From positions 1 through 36,116 of the forward strand of contig JAKSBJ010000326.1 of the NCBI GenBank assembly GCA_022361195.1: a stretch of 36,116 nt of DNA, in the 5' to 3' direction. This stretch comes from Flavobacteriales bacterium (GTDB lineage Bacteria; Bacteroidota; Bacteroidia; Flavobacteriales_D; Crocinitomicaceae). The notes below the pieces were generated by a model. It made no database searches and was not told the DNA's origin. It worked only from the letters and a program-made list of their open reading frames with translations. Shown piece by piece: positions 24,223 through 33,101 of the stretch. The translations under genes were made by a program, and so were the position numbers. The number at the start of each line of letters is the position of its first letter. Positions within the stretch are counted from its first letter, which is position 1.

Positions 24223-26574
24223 TTAAAAATTCAGTTTGTATTGCACATTCGGGAAAAAACCTCTCTGATAAACATATGAAATATCCTTGGTTTGTCTATT
24301 GTAACCTTCCTGGAAAATATTTTGTTGATTGGTCAAATTTTGAAGATCAACTGAAAATTCCTGCGATACTTTTTTCCAATTGGTTTTCAAGGTCACTTTA
24401 AAGTCAAAACGGAAATAAGGATTATGTTGGGCCTCAAAAGCCTCATTGACCAAACGAATTTCAGTATCATATAAAATTGAATTTTCTAAATCAATTGGGG
24501 TGTATCGTTTTCCTCCTGTAAGAGTCACTCTACTATCAAAACCTAAAACATTTTTCTTTCCTAGTTTAAACTCTTTTCCTCCTAATAAGTTAAATACATA
24601 GTTAGAATTAAAAGCTGTATTTCTTAAGATACCATCCGAGCCTTTGTATTTAGACTCGAATAAAGAAGTGGTGAATAGGAAATAATATCCTTTACTGTAA
24701 AATTTTTCCAACGTTAGCTCAACTCCATAATTATAACCCGTTCCTGTATTTTCAAATCCACCACCTGACGGTAAAGTAAAACCAGCTCCTTCATTAATCA
24801 TGGAAAATGTAGAGGCAAACGTATCAACCGGCACATTATAGACGTACTGATGATATACTTCTGTTTTTATTCGGGTATTTTCACTAATCAAAAACTCATG
24901 ACCAATCACCGAATGAATGGATTTATTGAAATCTAATTTACTGTTTGGTAATTCTACTTCTCCCTCATCATTGACATACTCATTAAAGTAAACGGTAATA
25001 GGCTGCAGTTGGCTATGCATTCCACTTCCCAAACTAAATGTATTTCGATTATTTGCTTTATACCTAAATCCTAATCGAGGTTCAATGGCATGTGACTCTG
25101 ACAATAAAAAATGCTGAGAATGCAAACCGGCATTCATGGTGAGTTTTTGATTAAAACGATATTGATAATTTAAATACGATTGCAAAAGAACCGCATTCCC
25201 TTCATTATCGGCTACTGTTCTATAATCGGTCCCAGTCCAGACGGTATCCAAAATACTTGTTACATAGTTCTCTCCAATAACCCCTAATGTTACCGTATTC
25301 TTTTTATTGATTTTTCGATTGAATTTTAAGTTTGCCGAATACTTTAACTGTTCACGATCAAAACCAAATAGTTTTGTTTCAACACCTGATTCATCCAATG
25401 AATCAATAGTTCCGGTAGTTTGCGATGCAGAGGCTGCAATGATTAACTCATAAAAAGTGTTTTTGTTAAAGAAATACTTGTGCGATGCTCCAACCACTCC
25501 TGTTCTTGACTCAAACCTTGAAGACTGATCGGATGAAGCGTATAAATTAGTGGAATCGGCCTCACCAGTTGCTTCAAATTCGATATAACTGAAGCCTCCA
25601 ATACCCCAAACACTAAATTTACCCGCTTTTTTAGTCGGGAAATTGAGTTTAAAGGTTAAATCCTGATATTGCGGAACAGCAGCACCAACGCCTAAATCAA
25701 TTCCAAGGGCACTCATTACTCCCAAAGTTGAATAACGATAATTAGCCAAATAAGAAGGTCGACTTCCTTTTTTGAAAGGCCCCTCTGCTCCAAATTCAAA
25801 TCCATTAAAGCCTACTTGAGCTAAATATTCTCTTTTGTTGCTATTACCATTCCTCAGCCTTAAATCAAATACTCCGGAAAGTGCGTTTCCATAATTGGCA
25901 CTCCAGGCACTGGTCATAAAATCAGAATTGGCTAGGTTATTAATATTAAGCATACTTACAGGCCCTCCTGTTGTCCCTAAAGTTGAAAAGTGATTGGGGC
26001 TTGGAATATCAATTCCCTCCATTCTCCACAATACCCCTAAAGGTGAATTTCCTCGAATGATAATATCGTTTCTATCATCTGATGCCCCACTAACCCCTGC
26101 GTAGTTTTGAGCCATTCTTGCTGGATCGTTTAAGGTTCCGGCAAATTTCCCTGCCTCTTCAGTAGAAATGGTTCTAGCACTTACCGAGGCCATCTTATTA
26201 ATGGTTTCCTTTTTATCCTGCCGGGCAACTACATCCACTTTGGTTAAAACAGCAATGCTTTCTTCCAAACCAACATTTACCTCTAACTCTTTTCCCGATT
26301 TTAGGATTAGGTCTTTGAGAATAGCATCTTCATAGCCCACGAATTTAATTTGAAGAGAAATACGTCCCACCGGAACCTCTTCAATGATAAATTCTCCATT
26401 GGCATCCGTGATAGCTGCTTTGATAGGATCAGCACCAATCACTTGAATTTTAGCACCTGGAATTGGAAATTGAGATTGTTTATCAATGACGGTCCCTTTT
26501 ACCGTTTGTGTGATGGTTTGTGCACTGCTGCTAAAAACCAACAACAAGGCACATAGGGTTAAAATCTGTTTCAT
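24223..26574 (-). CDS. TonB-dependent receptor with carboxypeptidase-regulatory-like N-terminal domain
   Basis: 783 residues. Signal peptide 1-19 (ending SSSAQ). A beta-sandwich CarboxypepD_reg-like domain spans about 22-110 (VKGTVIDKQSQFPIPGAKI, DANGEFIIEEVPVG). The plug is about 130-240 (NDIIIRGNSPLGVLWRMEGIDIPSPNHF), followed by a long beta-barrel ending in an aromatic residue (VQYKLNF), the BAM signal. It imports a ligand across the outer membrane using TonB. No STN signalling domain and no SusD-like partner are seen. It is first in an operon with a histidine kinase and LytTR regulator. The ligand is unknown. Confidence 0.9.
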   Translation of the reverse strand: MKQILTLCALLLVFSSSAQTITQTVKGTVIDKQSQFPIPGAKIQVIGADPIKAAITDANGEFIIEEVPVGRISLQIKFVGYEDAILKDLILKSGKELEVNVGLEESIAVLTKVDVVARQDKKETINKMASVSARTISTEEAGKFAGTLNDPARMAQNYAGVSGASDDRNDIIIRGNSPLGVLWRMEGIDIPSPNHFSTLGTTGGPVSMLNINNLANSDFMTSAWSANYGNALSGVFDLRLRNGNSNKREYLAQVGFNGFEFGAEGPFKKGSRPSYLANYRYSTLGVMSALGIDLGVGAAVPQYQDLTFKLNFPTKKAGKFSVWGIGGFSYIEFEATGEADSTNLYASSDQSSRFESRTGVVGASHKYFFNKNTFYELIIAASASQTTGTIDSLDESGVETKLFGFDREQLKYSANLKFNRKINKKNTVTLGVIGENYVTSILDTVWTGTDYRTVADNEGNAVLLQSYLNYQYRFNQKLTMNAGLHSQHFLLSESHAIEPRLGFRYKANNRNTFSLGSGMHSQLQPITVYFNEYVNDEGEVELPNSKLDFNKSIHSVIGHEFLISENTRIKTEVYHQYVYNVPVDTFASTFSMINEGAGFTLPSGGGFENTGTGYNYGVELTLEKFYSKGYYFLFTTSLFESKYKGSDGILRNTAFNSNYVFNLLGGKEFKLGKKNVLGFDSRVTLTGGKRYTPIDLENSILYDTEIRLVNEAFEAQHNPYFRFDFKVTLKTNWKKVSQEFSVDLQNLTNQQNIFQEGYNRQTKDISYVYQRGFFPNVQYKLNF

Positions 26575-26687
26575 TTCTTATCGTTTTGAAATCAAAAATG
26601 AAAAAGACTCCTTTGTTTAAAAATTCTTTTTAGCTGAACTGTTCTTATGAGCCGTTGAAGTGTAATTGAACCATTTGAACTGAAAAC

Positions 26688-26720
26688 AAAAGAGGGAGCC
26701 CCATGTTTGCTCCCTCTTTT
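26688..26720. terminator. Rho-independent terminator
   Basis: 12-bp perfect stem AAAAGAGGGAGC (26688-26699) with GCTCCCTCTTTT (26709-26720), 9-nt loop. It ends the upstream minus-strand DUF4139 gene and insulates the TonB-receptor operon. Confidence 0.93.
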
Positions 26721-26740
26721 TATTCCCCCGCTCAATTCAT

Positions 26741-28747
26741 CTACTCTAAATAAACTTGATTTCCTTTGGGGTAAGTGACTTTGTACTTAAAGGCGACTTC
26801 CTGGGTCTTTCCTCCTCCCACTTTCATCTCCCAACTAATAAAGCCTGTTGTTTCAGAAACTCTTGCTTTGGCAACATCATCTTTCTCAATTTTGATTCGA
26901 GCGTCTGAGGTTAATGGAAACTGATCTTCCAAAATCAAATTAATCGCTGATTTTTTGGTGTTTCTTACCGCGATGTTCCATTTAATACTCTTCGTAGCAT
27001 TATCTCCAATAATTTTATTCTTCGAAAACTCCTTTTCTTTTTCTCGCTCTACCACAATTCGTTTATCTCTTCCCAATGAAATATCCATAGTGTCTCCTAC
27101 AAACCGGGCATCAAGAATACTGGTTCCTACATAAGTCCCTTCAAAAAAGATATTCGCTTGTCCTTCCAACAAATTCAGCTCTTCCCAATCAATCAACTGA
27201 GCTGTTAAAAATGCATCTGGATCTAACTTTGGAGCACAGTAATATTGATAGTGAGCCTTTTGCTCAATCTCTTCAATTGAAACCGTAAAGTGCTTATTCT
27301 CTGACTTAATTGTATAACGTTCATCAATTTTAAATTCAACAGCAACCACATTTTCGGTCTTTTCCATTTTTATAGGAACTGACGAAGTAGCTCCTAAGAC
27401 TACATTCTTCTTTCGCCCCTCATATTTTCCTTTTTTCTTCCCCGCTCGTTTGACATCCGAAGCTGTAATTCTTGAATTCTCTGTCCAGGTATAACTTACA
27501 GGAGCATTTTGAATCTCATTTGCTTCAATTTTTTCAACGCTGATCTCATCCCTATAATAATCTGCCTCTTCTATATCTTCAATAACCGTCACCTCTTCTA
27601 AAGACAAATAACGTTCGGACAACACAATGTCATGTTTGGCATTGGTAATGTTAATGGTTGCTGAATTATAACCTACGTAGCTTACCTGTAACTGCGTTTT
27701 TCCGTACGGTAAATTCAGCGTATAAAAACCATCAGGATCGGTAATGGTTCCAATAGTTGACCCCGGACAAGAAACATTGGCAAATGGTAATGGGTCGCCA
27801 TATTGATCTGTTACTCTACCCGAAACGGTAGTTACATGACTAGGTGTATAACGGTTAACATTTCTATTATCGGAATAATTATTCTTCTGATTCAAAACCA
27901 AGTACCATGGTTTCATTTCGGGCTTTTGCCCGGATAAATTTGGATCACTGGTAGAAAGCGTCAATTTTACATTGGTCCAGTCCTCTCCTGTTTGTTGAGA
28001 AACATTAGCCTGATAATCGATCACCAATGGACTACTTAAATCATCTACTCTCAGGTTGTAAGAAGGGAACCAACGTGCATTTCCCACAAAATAGCTCAAA
28101 CTCATCTTTGCTTTTTGCTCTCTCTCCGATTTTACTTTAACCACAACTCGTGGTTCAACATTAGAATAAACGACTCCAAAAGCTTGAATTTTTTGAGCAA
28201 TTTCGTTGAGCTTGAAATTGATGGTATTAATCTTTTCCTGCGTATTGATTTTATCGAGTTTGATTTGTTCCAGCTGATTATGGATGACTTCTTTGGCCTT
28301 TACAACTTCATCCACATTTACGTTTTCCATTTGTCCCTGAATGTTTGACAAATTAGAAATCATGATCTCCTCGGTTTGAATGACAGCCAATTTTGCATTG
28401 AGTCTTACCAAAGCTCGTTGTAGTTCATTTTGATCATCTTCTAAACCTTTTAAGGCTCCTTTATCTTGCTTTTTTTCGGTTACTTTGGTCTCATAATAGA
28501 CTGATAAAATGGTGATATCGGATTTAGATCCGGCCTGTAAACTTTCTCGTTTAAGTAAAGGAGAGATATCTGTAAAAACCAGTTCCGTTTCTCCCTTTGG
28601 AATGTTAAAAGAGGCTGATCTATTCACCTGAGCTCCGCTTAAAAAAACAGTAACATCCTTAATAGTGGATTTTACTTTTTTCTCTGCAGCCATAGAAAAT
28701 AGTAAGCTCATGGTGAACAATATCGTTGTACTAAATCGTGTGATCAT
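26741..28747 (-). CDS. DUF4140/DUF4139 protein with an inserted CarboxypepD_reg-like domain
   Basis: 668 residues. Signal peptide about 1-20. The N-terminal DUF4140-like region is about 25-120 (VTVFLSGAQVNRSASFNIPKGETELVFTDISP). A coiled coil runs about 100-190. DUF4139 begins near 210 (KMSLSYFVGNARWFPSYNLRVD) and resumes after an insertion to the C-terminus. The insertion (about 306-378; SGRVTDQYGDPLPFANVSCPGS, GFYTLNLPYGKTQLQVSYVGY) is a full carboxypeptidase-regulatory-like beta-sandwich, the same fold as in the TonB receptor and DUF5686 proteins nearby. DUF4139 has no settled function; the protein is probably periplasmic or on the outer membrane. Confidence 0.85.
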   Translation of the reverse strand: MITRFSTTILFTMSLLFSMAAEKKVKSTIKDVTVFLSGAQVNRSASFNIPKGETELVFTDISPLLKRESLQAGSKSDITILSVYYETKVTEKKQDKGALKGLEDDQNELQRALVRLNAKLAVIQTEEIMISNLSNIQGQMENVNVDEVVKAKEVIHNQLEQIKLDKINTQEKINTINFKLNEIAQKIQAFGVVYSNVEPRVVVKVKSEREQKAKMSLSYFVGNARWFPSYNLRVDDLSSPLVIDYQANVSQQTGEDWTNVKLTLSTSDPNLSGQKPEMKPWYLVLNQKNNYSDNRNVNRYTPSHVTTVSGRVTDQYGDPLPFANVSCPGSTIGTITDPDGFYTLNLPYGKTQLQVSYVGYNSATINITNAKHDIVLSERYLSLEEVTVIEDIEEADYYRDEISVEKIEANEIQNAPVSYTWTENSRITASDVKRAGKKKGKYEGRKKNVVLGATSSVPIKMEKTENVVAVEFKIDERYTIKSENKHFTVSIEEIEQKAHYQYYCAPKLDPDAFLTAQLIDWEELNLLEGQANIFFEGTYVGTSILDARFVGDTMDISLGRDKRIVVEREKEKEFSKNKIIGDNATKSIKWNIAVRNTKKSAINLILEDQFPLTSDARIKIEKDDVAKARVSETTGFISWEMKVGGGKTQEVAFKYKVTYPKGNQVYLE

Positions 28748-28869
28748 AATTTGTTTATTGTTTGTGACAGGCTGTACAAGACAACTTGCCGTAGGTTCAT
28801 TTTTTCTTTTTCTAAAAGATGAGTTAGGGAAGTTTTTTCCACATTTTCAGAAGAGTCACGCAGGAATAT

Positions 28870-28877
28870 TAATTTTG
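28870..28877 (+). promoter_or_regulatory. Candidate -7 box of the epimerase-like gene
   Basis: TAATTTTG, 5 bp before the ATG at 28883; predicts a near-leaderless transcript. No -33 TTG at normal spacing. Confidence 0.4.
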
Positions 28878-28882
28878 ATAAG

Positions 28883-29683
28883 ATGGATTCAGAAATAAAA
28901 ATTCAGCCCAAAACAGTTAGTATTTTAGGATGTGGATGGTTAGGAACTCCTGTAGCCTTTCAATTAGCCGAAAGTGGCTGTGAGGTAAAAGGATCATCAA
29001 CATCAGATGAAAAGATTAACCGCTTGAGTAAGACCGGGATTGAAACCTATTTCCTGGATTTGAATCATGATAATATTCCAGTTTTACAAGATTTTTTAGA
29101 ATCGGAAATTTTGATTTTTACTGTTCCAACCTCAAAAGTCAATCTCGAAGCCTTAAAAAACTTCCTTTTTAAAGTAAACTTCTCTGACGTAAAAAAAGTA
29201 ATACTGATTAGTACAACAGCTGTTTACAACAATCATCCTCATCCTATTACCGAAGATGATAAAGATTTGATTAATCAGGATCATCCCGCCTTTCAAATTG
29301 AGCAAGCTTTTTCAGAATTAGGAATAGACCTTATCATTTTACGCATGGCCGGATTAATTGGGGCAGGACGTGATCCACGGAATTTTTCAAAATCCCCCAA
29401 AGTGTTAAATACTTCAAACGGACGAGTTAATTTTATTCATCTCAATGATTGCATCAGAATCATTCAAAACCTGCTTGAAAAAGACCATTGGAATGAAGTG
29501 TACAACTGCTGCATGAACGAACATCCTACGAAAAAGGAATTCTACACCCAAATTTCCACTAATCCCAATTTAAGATTTAGTGAAACCACAGATACAACCT
29601 TTAAAATAATTGATAATCAAAAAATTAAAAACCACCTTAATTTTGATTTTATAGAACTGTATCAATCAATTCACCTACCATGA
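28883..29683 (+). CDS. NAD(P)-binding, YeeZ-like epimerase/dehydrogenase-family protein
   Basis: 266 residues. A Rossmann-fold GxGxxG motif lies at 16-21 (ILGCGWLG). The pattern continues with GSSTSDEKINRL, then ILIFTVPTSK and VILISTTAVYNN, as in the atypical short-chain dehydrogenase YeeZ group. A canonical YxxxK catalytic pair is not evident, which is common in that group. The stop overlaps the next gene's start by 4 bp (ATGA). The substrate is unknown. Confidence 0.82.
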   Translation: MDSEIKIQPKTVSILGCGWLGTPVAFQLAESGCEVKGSSTSDEKINRLSKTGIETYFLDLNHDNIPVLQDFLESEILIFTVPTSKVNLEALKNFLFKVNFSDVKKVILISTTAVYNNHPHPITEDDKDLINQDHPAFQIEQAFSELGIDLIILRMAGLIGAGRDPRNFSKSPKVLNTSNGRVNFIHLNDCIRIIQNLLEKDHWNEVYNCCMNEHPTKKEFYTQISTNPNLRFSETTDTTFKIIDNQKIKNHLNFDFIELYQSIHLP

Positions 29684-30477
29684 AAAAACTACTTTACCTC
29701 TCTCTCCCTTTGCTTTTTATCTATTCCTGTAATTCAGGAAACACCGAAACTCCCGATTCTCAAAAAGGAGCTGATTCAACCTCAACGAAAATCATAGAAA
29801 AAAATCCCAAAGCTGTTGAATTTGAGTCTTTAGATGGGTTAATCATTAGTGGAAATATGTACCGTACTGAGCAAAAAGTACGAGGCCAAATATTACTCTG
29901 TCACCAGGCTCGTTTTTCTAAATTTGAATACGAAGGTATAGCACAACGACTCAACGAAATGGGATTCAATTGCCTGGCCATTGACCAACGTTCAGGAGGT
30001 CCAATTGCGAATCAAGTCAACGAAACAAACCTAAGAGCCAAAGAACAAGGTTTGGGGGTTGAATATTTGGATGCCAGACAAGATATTAAAGCTGCTATTG
30101 ACTATTTGGCTTCAGAAACTGAAGATGCTATTATCTTATGGGGAAGTTCTTACTCTTCTACTTTGGCCCTATACGAAGCATATGAAAATGAGAAAGTAAA
30201 AGCAGTGGTTTCTTTTAGCCCTGGAAATTATTTTGCTGACACATTAGGAAGTTTGGTTCCTCTAATGGCTGAATTTGAAAAACCGATGTTCCTTACTTCC
30301 GGAAATTGGGAAGCCGGTCAGGTTTCTGAGATTATTGAAGGAAAAGAATTAAACAGCAACCAGGTTCAATTTATTCCCGAAGCGCAAGGGCATCATGGTT
30401 CAAGAGCCTTATGGGCTGAGCAAGATGGTGGAGAAGAATATTGGACTGCTTTGGAAGAGTGGCTAGATCAATTCTAA
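29680..30477 (+). CDS. Lipoprotein alpha/beta hydrolase (dienelactone hydrolase-like)
   Basis: 265 residues. Lipobox ending at C17 (LFIYSC). The nucleophile elbow is G155-S-S157-Y-S159, preceded by the strand AIILW; an acidic residue would be expected in the NW-EAGQV region, and a His pair at 238-239 (GHHG) provides the general base. ILLCHQARFSKFEYEGIAQRLNEMGFNCLAIDQRSGG (71-107) is the oxyanion and first-strand region. It is anchored in the envelope; the substrate is unknown, probably an ester or peptide. It is translationally coupled to the epimerase-like gene, and its stop overlaps that of DUF5686 by 4 bp. Confidence 0.85.
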   Translation: MKKLLYLSLPLLFIYSCNSGNTETPDSQKGADSTSTKIIEKNPKAVEFESLDGLIISGNMYRTEQKVRGQILLCHQARFSKFEYEGIAQRLNEMGFNCLAIDQRSGGPIANQVNETNLRAKEQGLGVEYLDARQDIKAAIDYLASETEDAIILWGSSYSSTLALYEAYENEKVKAVVSFSPGNYFADTLGSLVPLMAEFEKPMFLTSGNWEAGQVSEIIEGKELNSNQVQFIPEAQGHHGSRALWAEQDGGEEYWTALEEWLDQF

Positions 30478-33029
30478 TAACTCCAACTGTTGTTCCAGGA
30501 ATTAAAGAAGTCAATACCAATCTTAAATCCTAAAAGTGGATCATTGGAGACACTGAATCCTCCAGTGCTATTTTCCCTAAGGACATAATAAGTTCCTATT
30601 TTAAACAACTGTCGCTTTATTTTGAACTTACGTTCCAGTCCAAAATACATTTCCAATTGACGGAAGTTACTTTCTTCAATGAACAAGGCTGCTCCACCAG
30701 TTACTAATTCCAATTTTAGTTTATTAATTAATGGAATTTTCCCCATAATGGCGCCATTAAAGTGATGAATGGCATTAAGTTGTAAATAAGGACGAGCCGT
30801 GTGATTGATTGTATTGGTATCAGACAAATCCAGAGTTTGCAATGACTTTAAAGGATTGGAAAAGAATAAACGATCGGATTGGCGGAAGAATTTGTGTTCA
30901 ATGAATCGAATTTGATCAATATTACTTCCAAAAAAGGTTCCTCCTACGACCTGCCATTTCAAATTACCAAAGGTGGCCAATTCAACCTCATCAGAAGCTC
31001 CTATTTCCAAATGATCAAAGTTAACATCGCTTCCAAACAAGCCCGGAACTCCTCGTTTATACTTGAGCATTATTTCAGGAAATTTCGTCCCAACGATAAT
31101 CTTCTTTCCTTTCTTGATGACATACTTTTGTTTGAAACGGTACAAGAGCTCCAATTCAAAAATGGAGACCGTATAAGTCTCAAATGGTTGTGGTGTATTA
31201 TCAATACCTAGTGCGGTAAAAATGGTATCAATCCAAGGGTTTAGCTGCAAATCGTCAATGGATACTCGAGTTGAATAATCGTAGCTCAATCGGCCATACA
31301 ATCCGTTCACAATCTCATATCGCTGACTGAGACCAAAATAAGTTTTACGAACCATGTTATTTCGGCTAAATGAACTCGCAATGGATTCGTAAGTATTTAC
31401 ATAATCATAAATATCTCCCCCACTCACTCTCAAACTTCCAAAACGCTTGGGCAAATAGGTATACTCTACCGACAAATTACCCTTCAGGTCTTTGTTCGCA
31501 AATCCATAATCGATTCGGCCATCCACTCCAATGGCATGTGCATTTTTAAACTCTTTGTCATACCGCGCCGCTATACGATGACGGTATCCCCCCACACCAA
31601 AAAATTGAGGTTGAGAAATTAACCCTCCAATGTAAAACGACTGCGCTTTTTCTCTGCTTCTAAAGCCTACTCCATTTAACACTACATCCCAAAATGTCAC
31701 TCGATTAAATTCAGCATTTACACTGTCAACATATCTATCAGAAGTTAATTCTCTTTCGATACTATCTTGCTCATGAATGAAGTCCAGTTCCTCTGGTTTA
31801 AGACGAATTGGTCTAATATCGGCCCAATAAGCTGAGTCTTTGTCAAAAGCATCATCCGCATAAACCATAATTTCATTTTTGAATTCTTTGTTATCAAATT
31901 CTAAATCAAACTCATAGTTAGTGTGATCAGCTCGTGTGTTGGCCATTACCTGGTACAATCCATCATTAATGGTGTAAACAAACTCACGACGTGAAGGAAC
32001 CCAATTACCATCAATGTTCTCAAAATCCTGAATGATTCTAAAATCTTTGAAATAATCCATTGCTGAAGGATTAACGGCTAAATCCATGGATTTAATGACC
32101 CAAAGACTGTCTATGATAAATAGGTTTCCACTAAACAAAGGAGATTCTTTAAAGCGAGGATTCACATTGATATCATAAATTTTTTGTCCGTCCTCATAAA
32201 AGATATTATTCAAGGTAAATTTATAATTGACAAAGGCATTTACGGCCAGAGGCGAAACCAACTGCTTCTCGGACACTTTGGGTAAGTCAATCAGGTTCTG
32301 ATAAGGATCAAAATCTCCATCTTCCACTTTTTCAAAGAAAATATATGGATTGTATGAAATAACCTGAGTTGGGAGTAGTGAATTAGGATCATTAAAATCG
32401 GCTGTTACAACCACCGAACTATTACTTTTTTCTGCGTAATCATGATGCGCCACGATTTCCTCCTTGTAAGTATTAGAACGTTTGAATTTGGTGACAGAAT
32501 AAGATTCAATAAAATTCATTTTTTGCCTTCCTTCCGGCTCAGGGTTTTCTGAATTGGCGTTAAGTTGAGGAAATCGATGTTCCTTTTCCAGAGACGTTTT
32601 AATGTAGGTTTTGCACTGATAACTTTCATATGAACTCTTTAGTTCTTTTTTGTTATCAATTACCTTCTTCATTACCTTTTTGGCAATGTCTTTATTGTCG
32701 GCATAAATTTCAACCGTATTTAAAGAAGTTGCACTTTCAACTAAAACAAAATCTAAGGTTGTTGAGCTATATGATAACTCTACCGAATCTATTCTCGGTT
32801 CAAAACCAATCATAGTTACCTCAACCACTACTTTTCCTCTTTCCTCAAGCTCTAAAAAGTAATTTCCCTTTAAACTTGTAGGAACTCCATATGTAGTGTT
32901 CTTCACGGCCACACGCGCTCCCGGAACCGCATGCCCAGCTTCATCTTTAACTGTTCCTGTTAAAACGTATTGAGAATACAACTGTGAGCAGCCAACTAAC
33001 AGTAAAATAAATAAGAATAGACGTATCAT
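30474..33029 (-). CDS. DUF5686 outer-membrane protein with carboxypeptidase-regulatory-like domain
   Basis: 851 residues from the ATG at 33029. The N-terminal signal contains LLVGC at 10-14, which resembles a lipobox, but a cleavage after QLYSQ is equally possible. A CarboxypepD_reg-like domain follows at about 22-100 (VLTGTVKDEAGHAVPGARV). The rest (about 110-851) is DUF5686: a mixed region, then beta-strands in a barrel-like pattern ending in an aromatic residue (NNSWSY). Function is unknown; homologues are outer-membrane proteins. A TTG-started frame reaches 33041, but the TATATTTG box at 33039-33046 argues for the ATG. Confidence 0.85.
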   Translation of the reverse strand: MIRLFLFILLLVGCSQLYSQYVLTGTVKDEAGHAVPGARVAVKNTTYGVPTSLKGNYFLELEERGKVVVEVTMIGFEPRIDSVELSYSSTTLDFVLVESATSLNTVEIYADNKDIAKKVMKKVIDNKKELKSSYESYQCKTYIKTSLEKEHRFPQLNANSENPEPEGRQKMNFIESYSVTKFKRSNTYKEEIVAHHDYAEKSNSSVVVTADFNDPNSLLPTQVISYNPYIFFEKVEDGDFDPYQNLIDLPKVSEKQLVSPLAVNAFVNYKFTLNNIFYEDGQKIYDINVNPRFKESPLFSGNLFIIDSLWVIKSMDLAVNPSAMDYFKDFRIIQDFENIDGNWVPSRREFVYTINDGLYQVMANTRADHTNYEFDLEFDNKEFKNEIMVYADDAFDKDSAYWADIRPIRLKPEELDFIHEQDSIERELTSDRYVDSVNAEFNRVTFWDVVLNGVGFRSREKAQSFYIGGLISQPQFFGVGGYRHRIAARYDKEFKNAHAIGVDGRIDYGFANKDLKGNLSVEYTYLPKRFGSLRVSGGDIYDYVNTYESIASSFSRNNMVRKTYFGLSQRYEIVNGLYGRLSYDYSTRVSIDDLQLNPWIDTIFTALGIDNTPQPFETYTVSIFELELLYRFKQKYVIKKGKKIIVGTKFPEIMLKYKRGVPGLFGSDVNFDHLEIGASDEVELATFGNLKWQVVGGTFFGSNIDQIRFIEHKFFRQSDRLFFSNPLKSLQTLDLSDTNTINHTARPYLQLNAIHHFNGAIMGKIPLINKLKLELVTGGAALFIEESNFRQLEMYFGLERKFKIKRQLFKIGTYYVLRENSTGGFSVSNDPLLGFKIGIDFFNSWNNSWSY

Positions 33030-33038
33030 TAGTATGCA

Positions 33039-33046
33039 CAAATATA
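33039..33046 (-). promoter_or_regulatory. Candidate -7 box of the DUF5686 gene
   Basis: TATATTTG on the minus strand, 9 bp before the ATG at 33029. Short leader again; no -33 TTG at normal spacing. Confidence 0.45.
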
Positions 33047-33101
33047 CTAAGGTGACGCTATACAGCCCAGAAAGTTACAATAAAAGGGATGAACGGTTAA
33101 A

